Assembly (NCBI GenBank): GCA_002422505.1
Contig: DIVX01000175.1
Location: 1 to 26,211 of the forward strand
From: Desulfovibrio sp. UBA6121
GTDB lineage: Bacteria > Desulfobacterota > Desulfovibrionia > Desulfovibrionales > Desulfovibrionaceae
Length of the DNA stretch: 26,211 nt
Direction of reading: 5' to 3'
The notes below the pieces were generated by a model. The model did no database searches. It saw only the letters and a list, made by a program, of their open reading frames with translations, and had not been told where the DNA came from. The number at the start of each line of letters is the position of its first letter. Position 1 is the first letter of the stretch. Shown one piece after another: positions 6,593 through 13,448 of this stretch. The position numbers were made by a program, and so were the translations under genes.

Positions 6593-7777
6593 CTACAGGG
6601 CCTTGCCCAGAATGGGCAGCCGCCGCAGCACATAGTGCGCCAGCGGGAAGCTGATGAGGATGCCCAGCACCGAGATTGCGGCGAACTGCTCAAAGGGGCC
6701 CAGGGTGGTGCCCGCAAACCAGTACTGCAAGAGCGTAACCACCGGCACATGGAAGATGTACACGGCGAAGGAACTGTCGGACAGGGCCTTGGTGAAGGCC
6801 GTTTGGCCCGGGAAGCGCTCCCGCGTAAGGGTGAGCAGGCCCACGCAAAAGCCCACGCATAGCAGGCTTTCCCACCCGGCGCGGATGAGGGCCAACGGGT
6901 CGGCCCCGCCGTTCCAGAAGGGTATGTCCAGCCCCAGGCCGCGCGCCATGTACACGGCCACGCACACCAGCCCGATGCCGAGCCAGGTCCACCCGGCGCT
7001 GGCCGGAAAGCGCGAGAACCAGTTGCGGCGCGAGGCCAGAATGCCCAAGGTGAACATGGTTACGTACTGTGGCAGGTGGGCGAACTCTATTTCCCAGAAG
7101 CCCAGCAGCACCTTCCAGTCGTCCACGCTTTTCCAGATGCGGATGAGATAGGTGCTGAGCGTGAGCCAAAGCACCAGCTTGATGAGCGCCAGATGCGCCG
7201 TGGCCGGGGCTATGGTCTCCTGCGGCAGGGCCGTGGGTCTGCTGTCGCGGCGGCCCGCCAGGGCCCGGTACAGGGCGTAGGCGCAGCCGTAAATGAACAG
7301 GTTCTCGATGAACCAGAGGTGCACGAACTCGAAGTTGGGTCCGGGCGCGCCGGTCCAGCCTGCGGGCGGGGCCAAGAGCCCCAGGTAGGCCCCCAGGTAG
7401 TAGTCCAGGTACGAGGGCATGACCATGTGCTTGAAGATGGTGTCGTGGAAGTACATGAACACTGGGGTGATGCCCAGCACCATGACCACGATGGGCACGC
7501 CGAAGCGCCACAGACGGTCGAGCACGAAGGTGAGCGGGCCCTTGCGGTCCACGCTGCCGGGGTGGAAGTACCCGGCGATGAGGAAGAACAGGCCCATGAA
7601 GAAGGCCTCGTTGACGCCGAAGAAGAGCCCCACCCAATGGCTGCGCAGGGGCGACTGGTAGAGCCACCAGCCGTCGGAGCCGAAGGGCTGCCCTGCGTGG
7701 TGCGCCACCACCAGCATGGACAGGAAGATGCGCACGTTGTCGATGTAAGCCAGACGAGGTTTTGCGGGGGCGCTCAC
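6593..7777 (-). CDS. Membrane acyltransferase family 3 protein
   Basis: Integral membrane O-acyltransferase of the acyltransferase-3 family (OafA/OpgC-like), which moves acyl groups such as acetyl or succinyl onto envelope carbohydrates or lipids. The GTG at 7777 is chosen because CCAGGAG lies eight bases upstream; the frame opens from a TTG at 7819 inside the preceding gene, without a ribosome binding site. From this start the protein has 394 residues. Near the N-terminus YIDNVRIFLSMLVVAHHAG carries the family's R-x10-H pattern (Arg16, His27). About ten hydrophobic segments follow, including FMGLFFLIAGYF and LWFIENLFIYGCAYAL. It lies 25 bases behind the AcvB-like gene and so is third in the mprF operon. 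Its substrate cannot be read from sequence; the context suggests a membrane lipid or surface sugar. Confidence 0.85.
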   Translation of the reverse strand: MSAPAKPRLAYIDNVRIFLSMLVVAHHAGQPFGSDGWWLYQSPLRSHWVGLFFGVNEAFFMGLFFLIAGYFHPGSVDRKGPLTFVLDRLWRFGVPIVVMVLGITPVFMYFHDTIFKHMVMPSYLDYYLGAYLGLLAPPAGWTGAPGPNFEFVHLWFIENLFIYGCAYALYRALAGRRDSRPTALPQETIAPATAHLALIKLVLWLTLSTYLIRIWKSVDDWKVLLGFWEIEFAHLPQYVTMFTLGILASRRNWFSRFPASAGWTWLGIGLVCVAVYMARGLGLDIPFWNGGADPLALIRAGWESLLCVGFCVGLLTLTRERFPGQTAFTKALSDSSFAVYIFHVPVVTLLQYWFAGTTLGPFEQFAAISVLGILISFPLAHYVLRRLPILGKAL

Positions 7778-7802
7778 GGATGTTGCTCCTGGAATCGTGC
7801 TG

Positions 7803-9236
7803 CTACTGCTTCGCGGCAATGCCTGCCGCGCGCAGAATCGTCAGGGCGATGTGGTCGTATTCTTTGTTGAAATGATGCCCGCCAGGCACCACAAGGCTTT
7901 CCACGTTGGGGGCCTGGTAGTTCTGGCACAGGGTGCCGTCCTCTTCGTCGCCGCACACCAGCAGCACCGGGGTCTTGGCCAGCTTGGCCATCTCCGGGAT
8001 CATGGCCGCGCCCTCGGGCACGTTCTCGCTGGTCAGCCAATTGGAAAGATGGAACTCGAAGTCCGCGTGGGTGCCGGGTCCCAGCATGGCCACCAGGGCC
8101 AGCCGCGCCTTGGTCTCCTCGCTCATGCGCCCGGTCATGAAGGGCAGCACGTCGGCCCCGATGGAGTAGCCCACCACGATGAAGCGCTCCGCCCCCCACT
8201 TGGCCCCGTAGTGCTTCAGGGTCAGCTCCAGGTCGTGGGCCATTTCATCCGGAGTGCGGGCGTTCCAGAAATACTTGAGGGAGTTGAAGCCCACCACGGA
8301 CACGCCGTGCCCGGCCAGGATGTCGCCGATCTGCTGGTCGATGCCCGCCCAGCCTCCGTCGCCGGTAACGATGACGGCCATGGTCTTGCCGGGCGTGGCC
8401 GAGGGCGCCTCCACCAGGGGCAGGTCGTTAACGCTTTGGGCCTGGGCTGCGGTCTTGCCCGCGCTGGCCGGGGCGATTGTGTCCAGGGCCTCGCGGAAGG
8501 CCGTGCGCCACAGCTTGGGGTCGGTCAGCGTCTCGCGCGCGCCGTCGATGACGGTGACGCGCGCGCCGGGAATCTGGCTGGCGAAGCTCTCGGCCTGGGC
8601 CACGGGGAAACGGCCATCGGCCTTGCCCTGCAAGAGCGCCAGCAGACCCTGGGGCTTGGCCACCGGGCGCATCACAATGCCGCCCTCGGCGGTTGTGGCG
8701 TTGTCGTAGGCGTAGCCGTTGGCCGCGCAAAAAGGTTTCTGGATGCTCAGGCGGGGCGAAAAGCCCAGAGTGATGGCTCCGGCGAAGATCTCCTTGGGGG
8801 CCTGGGCATAGGTGGCGTAGGCCACGCCTGCCCCCTCGCCGAAGCCTGCCAGCACGGGCTGGTGGTAGCCCTTGTAGCCCAGGGTCTTCTGCACGATCTT
8901 GGAAAGGCCTTCGAATTCCCAGGCCTGGTAGAAGCAGCCCTCGGCTTTGCCGCGCAGGGGCTCCAGCAGGCGCTTGGTGTCTATGCCCACAACCGTGGCG
9001 TCCATGTCGGCAATGGCCCGCGCGGCGGCGTCCATGCGCGCGTCCCAGGCGCCCTCGGAAAGCAACAGCACCGCCCGGCCTGGCTCGCCGCCGTTCTTGT
9101 CCAGGGCGCGGTACACCAGCACCTCGCCGAACACGCCGAAGCTGAGCTTCTCCGGGGCCTTTTCCGGCTTGGCGCAGGCCGGGGCGGCCAGGGCCAGCAG
9201 GGCCAGGGCCAGCAGGGTGCAGAGAATGCGTTTCAT
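7803..9236 (-). CDS. AcvB/VirJ-like periplasmic alpha/beta hydrolase
   Basis: AcvB of Agrobacterium is a periplasmic lysyl-phosphatidylglycerol hydrolase encoded next to lpiA (an MprF homologue); the arrangement here is the same. The ATG at 9236 gives 477 residues and a clear signal peptide (KR, hydrophobic core, cleavage likely after ACA at about residue 22). Two related halves are seen. The C-terminal VirJ domain (about 285-477) has TGDGGWAG at 291-298, the nucleophile elbow GYSIG (Ser358), CGDEED (Asp430) and PGGHHFNKEYDH (His454/455), a complete hydrolase triad by position. The N-terminal half (about 30-250) has GFGEG (131-135) at the corresponding elbow, so it lacks the serine and is probably not catalytic. 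The start overlaps the mprF stop as ATGA, indicating coupled translation. Likely role: trimming or recycling aminoacyl-phosphatidylglycerol made by MprF. Confidence 0.85.
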   Translation of the reverse strand: MKRILCTLLALALLALAAPACAKPEKAPEKLSFGVFGEVLVYRALDKNGGEPGRAVLLLSEGAWDARMDAAARAIADMDATVVGIDTKRLLEPLRGKAEGCFYQAWEFEGLSKIVQKTLGYKGYHQPVLAGFGEGAGVAYATYAQAPKEIFAGAITLGFSPRLSIQKPFCAANGYAYDNATTAEGGIVMRPVAKPQGLLALLQGKADGRFPVAQAESFASQIPGARVTVIDGARETLTDPKLWRTAFREALDTIAPASAGKTAAQAQSVNDLPLVEAPSATPGKTMAVIVTGDGGWAGIDQQIGDILAGHGVSVVGFNSLKYFWNARTPDEMAHDLELTLKHYGAKWGAERFIVVGYSIGADVLPFMTGRMSEETKARLALVAMLGPGTHADFEFHLSNWLTSENVPEGAAMIPEMAKLAKTPVLLVCGDEEDGTLCQNYQAPNVESLVVPGGHHFNKEYDHIALTILRAAGIAAKQ

Positions 9237-11797
9237 TTGGCGATGACTCCCTTCATGCCGCCCGAGACCAGGGTGGCGATGTTGGCCAGAACGCGGGGCG
9301 GAACGGTGCCGCCCGGGCTGGCCAGGTATTTGGACTCCCATACGGGGTCGAATTTGTCTTTGAAACGGCGCAGGCCCTGGAAGTTATAGAACTGTCCGCC
9401 GTGGGTGTACAGCAGCGATCCGAGCCGTGTCCAGGCCGGGGCCAGGGTGTGGCTTTCCAGGCCGGAAAAGGGCGCCATGCCCAGGTTGAACCACTGGTAG
9501 CCCTGCTCGCGTCCCCAGAGCATGAGCATGATGTACAGGTATTCCATGACGCTCGGCGGCGCGTCCGGCAGGTAGCGCATCAGGTCCACCGAGAGCTCCT
9601 GGCGCAGGCCGCCCGCCCAGCCGCCTTCCCAAACGTTGGCGAAGGCCACTATGGCCCCCTCTTTGCGCACAACGGCCTGGGGGCACAGCAACATATACTC
9701 CTGGCTGAAGTAGCCCAGGGAGAATTTCTTTTCGCGCGCGTGCTTGGCCGCCAACCAGGCGTCGGAGACCTTTTTGAGCTCCGGCAGTATGGCGGGCACG
9801 CCCTCGCGCGGGATGATCTCGAAGCTGGCCCCTTCCTTCTCCACCATGTTGCGCGTGTAGCGCAGGCCCTTGCGCGCCTGCCCGGCCAGGGAAAATCCCG
9901 GCAGGGGCACGCGGGCTTCCTCGCCGATCTTGATGAGCGAGAGGCCGAGGTCGAGGTACAGCGGCAGGTTTTCCTTGCCCGCCTCGTAGAAAACGGTCCA
10001 CCCGGCGTAGAGGTCCACCATTTCGCGGAAGCGCCAGGCCAGCTCGGCCCGCGCTGCGGGCGGGCCCACGGGGTCGCCCATGCACACCCAGCTGCGGCCG
10101 CACACGCCGTACATCAAAAAGCCGTCGCCCCCGGCGCTGACGAGAAAGCTTTTGTCGCCCAGCAGGGCCAGGTGGGCCGGGGTTTCCGGGGCCTGGGCCA
10201 CCAGGGTCCGCACGGCCATTACGTCGGCCTCGCTTGGGGGGGCGTAGCGCGGCCGGGCCAGGCGCATAAGCCGCAGCGCCGCCACAAACAGCACGCCCAC
10301 CAGAATGCCCACCGAGGCGCGCATGAAGCGGCTGGCCTCGTCCTCAAAGGTGAACACCCACCACAGCTCGTGGTTCAGGGGGGCGTCGCCGAAGGCCATG
10401 TACCCCAGGCCCACGGTGCAGGCCAGGGCGGCGAGGATGGCCGCGAGCCAGCCCCGCGTGAAGCCCTCGGACAAGAGCGAGGCCTTGCGGTAGAAAAACT
10501 TGTGGCAGGGCAGAAGCGCCAGCAGCAGCACGGTGAGGAACAGGGCCTCCTCGTAGTCCAGGCCCTTGAGCAGGCAGCTGATGATGCCCGCGAACAGCAC
10601 CCCGGCGGTGACGTAATAGGCGGCGTCGAGCCTTTTGTGCAGGCCGCGCGCCAAGATAAGCAGGCCCAGGCCCGCCAGGCTGCCGATGAAGTGCGAGAAC
10701 TCCAGCACGCCCAGGGGCAGCATGGCCTCCAGCCAGCGCAGGCGCTCGTGCACCGAGGGCGTTGCGCCGGAGAACAGCAGCACCGCTCCGGCCACAAAGG
10801 TCAGTACCGCCAGTATGCGCGGCATCACCACCGGGAACCACTGCATCAGAAAGGTCATCACGCCCCGGGCGGAGTCGCGCGCGGCCAGGGTTTCGCGCGC
10901 GGCCAGCAAGATGGAGGCCAGCACCAGCGGCGCCAGGTAGTAAACCACGCGGTAGGCCACCAGGGCGGCGAAGAGCGCCGGGGCGGGAATGCGCGGAGTG
11001 AGCAGAAAGAGCAGGCACGATTCGAATACGCCGAGGCCGCCGGGCACCTGGCTGATGAGCCCGGCGATTTGCCCCAGCAGGAACGCGCCCAGCACCAGCG
11101 GGAAGCTGACATTGGCCCAGGGCGGCAGCAGGGCGTATAGCACGGCAGCGGCCAAGGCCCAGTCCAGGGAGGCCACGGCCACCTGCAAAAGCGCGCTTCT
11201 GAAGGGCGGCAGCAGCAGGGTCAGCTTGCCGATGCGCCAGGGAGTCTCCTTCTTGGCGGCGGCGTACAGGTAGGCCACGGGCGCCAAGAGCAGGATGATC
11301 CCCAGGGGGCGCGTGGTGCTGAAGGGCAGCGTGACCCAGCCGGGCAGGGGCAGGGGTTTGGCGGTGAAGACGATGCCGCCGATGGAGAACAGCCCCAGCC
11401 ACAGCGTGAGGGTGGTGAAGACCACGATCTTGGCGATTTCCCCGGCGCTGAGGCCCCAGGAGGAGTACAGCCGGTAGCGCACCGTGCTGCCCGCCAGGGT
11501 GGAGAGGCCGATGGTGTTGCTGAAGGCGTTGCCCGCGAAGGAGGCCAGCACGGGCCTGTAAGGCGGCAGCGGGTGGCCAATGTAGTTCAGGGCCAGGATG
11601 TCGTAGCCCGCCAGCACGATGAAGTTCACCGCCGTGAGGCCGAAGGCCAGCAGCACGTCGCGGTCCTTCTCGCACAGCAGGTTCTCCAGAATTTCCTGGA
11701 GATTGTACTCCGCCAGCTGGGTTTTGAGCACCCAGGCGGCGGCGGCCAGCAGGCCCAGGGCCAGGGCCGGGCCAAGGTAGGGTTTAATTCTGTTCAT
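9233..11797 (-). CDS. mprF: Aminoacyl-phosphatidylglycerol synthase/flippase MprF (LpiA-like)
   Basis: Bifunctional inner-membrane enzyme that transfers an amino acid (usually lysine, sometimes alanine) from aminoacyl-tRNA to phosphatidylglycerol and flips the product outward, lowering surface charge and protecting against cationic peptides or acid. The ATG at 11797 (MNRIKPYLGP) gives 854 residues, the usual full length; ATG 11812 adds five residues and neither has a strong ribosome binding site. The N-terminal flippase part has the conserved SFAGNAFSNTIGLSTLAG segment (about 86-103) and some 13-14 hydrophobic helices to about residue 510. The cytoplasmic synthase domain (about 525-854) has GDPVGPPAARAELAWRF, ARKGLRYTRNMVEKEGASF, WFNLGMAPFSGLE and RRFKDKFDPVWESKY, all typical. 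Amino-acid specificity cannot be read here. It is the first gene of the mprF-acvB-acyltransferase operon, behind a candidate promoter and tandem repeats. Confidence 0.92.
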   Translation of the reverse strand: MNRIKPYLGPALALGLLAAAAWVLKTQLAEYNLQEILENLLCEKDRDVLLAFGLTAVNFIVLAGYDILALNYIGHPLPPYRPVLASFAGNAFSNTIGLSTLAGSTVRYRLYSSWGLSAGEIAKIVVFTTLTLWLGLFSIGGIVFTAKPLPLPGWVTLPFSTTRPLGIILLLAPVAYLYAAAKKETPWRIGKLTLLLPPFRSALLQVAVASLDWALAAAVLYALLPPWANVSFPLVLGAFLLGQIAGLISQVPGGLGVFESCLLFLLTPRIPAPALFAALVAYRVVYYLAPLVLASILLAARETLAARDSARGVMTFLMQWFPVVMPRILAVLTFVAGAVLLFSGATPSVHERLRWLEAMLPLGVLEFSHFIGSLAGLGLLILARGLHKRLDAAYYVTAGVLFAGIISCLLKGLDYEEALFLTVLLLALLPCHKFFYRKASLLSEGFTRGWLAAILAALACTVGLGYMAFGDAPLNHELWWVFTFEDEASRFMRASVGILVGVLFVAALRLMRLARPRYAPPSEADVMAVRTLVAQAPETPAHLALLGDKSFLVSAGGDGFLMYGVCGRSWVCMGDPVGPPAARAELAWRFREMVDLYAGWTVFYEAGKENLPLYLDLGLSLIKIGEEARVPLPGFSLAGQARKGLRYTRNMVEKEGASFEIIPREGVPAILPELKKVSDAWLAAKHAREKKFSLGYFSQEYMLLCPQAVVRKEGAIVAFANVWEGGWAGGLRQELSVDLMRYLPDAPPSVMEYLYIMLMLWGREQGYQWFNLGMAPFSGLESHTLAPAWTRLGSLLYTHGGQFYNFQGLRRFKDKFDPVWESKYLASPGGTVPPRVLANIATLVSGGMKGVIAK

Positions 11798-11948
11798 CAC
11801 CGTTCCGGGCATGGTGTCTCTGAACGTGGGGCCGCTGGGCGTCCTGCGGGCAGAAGGCCGGGATGGTGGAGCACTCGTTCGCGCGTCGTGGTCAATGGAA
11901 GATCCGTTGGGGGGCGGTGTCTCCGGACGTATGCCCGGGCAATTTACA

Positions 11949-11978
11949 CAAGTAGCACGCGGGGCCGCGGGCCGTCAA
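11949..11978 (-). promoter_or_regulatory. Candidate promoter for the mprF operon
   Basis: Read on the minus strand, TTGACG (11973-11978) and TACTTG (11949-11954) are 18 bases apart, with TGC directly before the -10 hexamer as in extended -10 promoters. Transcription would start near 11942, giving a leader of about 145 bases. The 20-bp repeat array ends 33 bases upstream of the -35 box. Confidence 0.4.
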
Positions 11979-12010
11979 TTCCCGGTGCAAGGTCTTGCGC
12001 ACCGGCGTGC

Positions 12011-12198
12011 GCCGCAGGCGCTGGGTGTGGGGCCGCAGGCGCAGGCGCTGAGTGTGTGCCGCAGGCGCTGAGTGTGTGCCGCAGGCGTTGGGTATGCGCC
12101 GCAGGCGCTGGGTGTGTGCCGCAGGCGTTGGGTGTGGGGCCGCAGGCGCTGAGTGTGTGCCGCAGGCGCTGGGTGTGTGCCGCAGGCGTTGGGTATGG
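12011..12198. repeat. Tandem array, nine 20-bp units
   Basis: Nine direct units begin GCCGCAGGCG at 12011, 12032, 12058, 12078, 12098, 12118, 12139, 12159 and 12179. The consensus is GCCGCAGGCGYTGRGTGTGT. Units 1 and 6 are 21 bases and unit 2 has a 6-base insertion (26 bases); the others are exactly 20. There are no spacers. Because 20 is not a multiple of three, the array cycles through all frames, so it does not look like coding sequence. It lies upstream of the candidate mprF promoter. Confidence 0.9.
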
Positions 12199-12353
12199 GG
12201 GGCGCGGCGAGGGGCAAGCAGGGAGAAACCCGCCCAGGAGGGGCGGCACTGCTGACCCCGGCGTGAGCGTGTGGCGCGGGGAAACGGGCTGGAATCGAGA
12301 CGTGCTCGAAGCGGGGCAACCCCGAGGCCGAGTGGAGCGGAAGCGCGCAGGCC

Positions 12354-12563
12354 CTGCTGCAGAAAGGTCTGCCGAAGAAAGGCTTATTGGAGAATGTCCT
12401 ACTGGGGAGTGGCCTGTCGCAAACAGCTCTGACGCAAAAAAGCTGCCGGATGAATGCGTTGTCAGAGAAAGGCCTGTCGAAGAATGCCCTGCCGCAAAAA
12501 GCCCTGCCGGATAATGCCTTGCCAGAGAAGGGCCGACCGGAGAAAGGGCGGCGGGGAGAATAC
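12354..12563. repeat. Degenerate tandem array, about fourteen 15-bp units
   Basis: Fifteen-base units run head to tail, for example at 12369, 12384, 12399, 12414, 12429, 12474, 12489, 12504, 12519 and 12534, with one short unit (14 bases) and one extra base near 12443-12458. The approximate consensus is CTGCCGGAGAAAGGC. The period equals five codons, so translated frames show five-residue periodicity on both strands (plus: ALPQK ALPDN ALPEK; minus: AFCGR AFFDR PFSDN), like pentapeptide repeats. No start codon with a ribosome binding site supports a gene. Confidence 0.8.
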
Positions 12564-12633
12564 GCCAGAGCGTATGTGCCGGAGCGAAAACGCCAGAGCG
12601 AATGCGCCAGAGTGTGTGTGCCGGAGCGTATAT
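12564..12633. repeat. Tandem array, five 14-bp units
   Basis: Five exact-length 14-base units start at 12564, 12578, 12592, 12606 and 12620, all beginning GCCAGAG or GCCGGAG and ending in variable AT-richer bases. The array directly continues the 15-bp array and shares its GCCRGAG core, then a partial unit runs to about 12643, just before the stop of the DUF3431 gene (12651). Confidence 0.8.
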
Positions 12634-12650
12634 TCCGAAGCGGTGGCCGC

Positions 12651-13448
12651 TTAAGGCTTGGCCGGGCCAGGGCCGGGCGCGGCCCCGCTGAACACGGCCT
12701 GCCACAGGCGTTCGAAGGCGTGCCCGGTGTTCCCGGCGTCGTCGGCATCGGCCAGCACCAGGTTCAGGGCGCGGCGGTAGAAAGTGAGCGGTCGCGCCAG
12801 GATACGCTTGCGCCGCACCAGCATGTTGCCCGTGGGCGCGCGGGCGATGAACTCGCGCGGGGCCGGGGCGTCGAAGAGCGCCTCGAAGGTGTGCGCCACG
12901 GGGATATCTTTGCCCCAGCCTTTCCAGCGCCCTTCCTTGGCCGGGTCGGCCAGATCGTGGGGGCGGCCCAGGCCGTCGCAGCGCAGGCGGAACCAGGCCA
13001 GTCCGGCAAAGGGCGCGCCGCCCTCCGCCAGGGCCAGCAGTTTCGCGCGCAGGGCCGGGGGCGTCATGCGCGGCTCTTCCGGCGGCAGCAGGTGGGCAAA
13101 GGGGTCGCCCTGCAAAAAAGCCGTCCACTCCGGCAGGGCGTCATATTCGGCAATGATGTGCGTGAGGTAGGTGTGGGCCTCGCGCCCAAGGTTCGGCAGG
13201 GGGTGCACGGCGGCGCTGTGCGGCAGGGCGTGCGGGTCAAGCTGCGGGCCCTTGTTGTACACGGTGGCGGGCAGGCCCACCCCGCGCAGCCAGGAGAGAT
13301 CCTCGCGGTAGCGGGCCACCACCAGCCGGAGCTCCGGCCCGGTCGCCTGCCCGGCTGTAGACTCGGCCGCCGAGTCAGCCATTGGACCAGCCGCCGGGCC
13401 AGCCGTCGGCTCAGTCGTGCTCATGGCCGTGGGTTCCGTGCGGGCCAT
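12651..13448 (-). CDS. DUF3431 domain protein
   Basis: A protein of the DUF3431 family, found in fungi and some bacteria and of unknown biochemical role, sometimes beside sugar-transferase genes. Landmarks: LRLVVARYREDLSWLRG, then TVYNKG, then LPNLGREAHTYLTHIIAEYD and TAFLQGDPFAH, all in family order within about residues 38-115. The start is uncertain: ATG 13448 has AGGGGGG seven bases upstream and gives 265 residues; ATG 13424 gives 257. Both lie inside the 3' end of larC (overlap 38 or 14 bases), so the gene is probably translated with larC as the last member of the lar unit. Residues before the domain are a low-complexity Thr/Ala/Pro stretch. No signal peptide or membrane helix. There is no known link of DUF3431 to nickel cofactor making; its place may be chance. 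Confidence 0.8.
   Translation of the reverse strand: MARTEPTAMSTTEPTAGPAAGPMADSAAESTAGQATGPELRLVVARYREDLSWLRGVGLPATVYNKGPQLDPHALPHSAAVHPLPNLGREAHTYLTHIIAEYDALPEWTAFLQGDPFAHLLPPEEPRMTPPALRAKLLALAEGGAPFAGLAWFRLRCDGLGRPHDLADPAKEGRWKGWGKDIPVAHTFEALFDAPAPREFIARAPTGNMLVRRKRILARPLTFYRRALNLVLADADDAGNTGHAFERLWQAVFSGAAPGPGPAKP

Noticed and set aside
12011..12198. CRISPR array
   Set aside because: Units are contiguous with no unique spacers and there are no cas genes in the window.
11944..13128. Long minus-strand open frames across the repeats (394 and 257 codons) as real genes
   Set aside because: They overlap the DUF3431 gene in other frames, lack ribosome binding sites, and stay open only because of GC bias and repeat periodicity.
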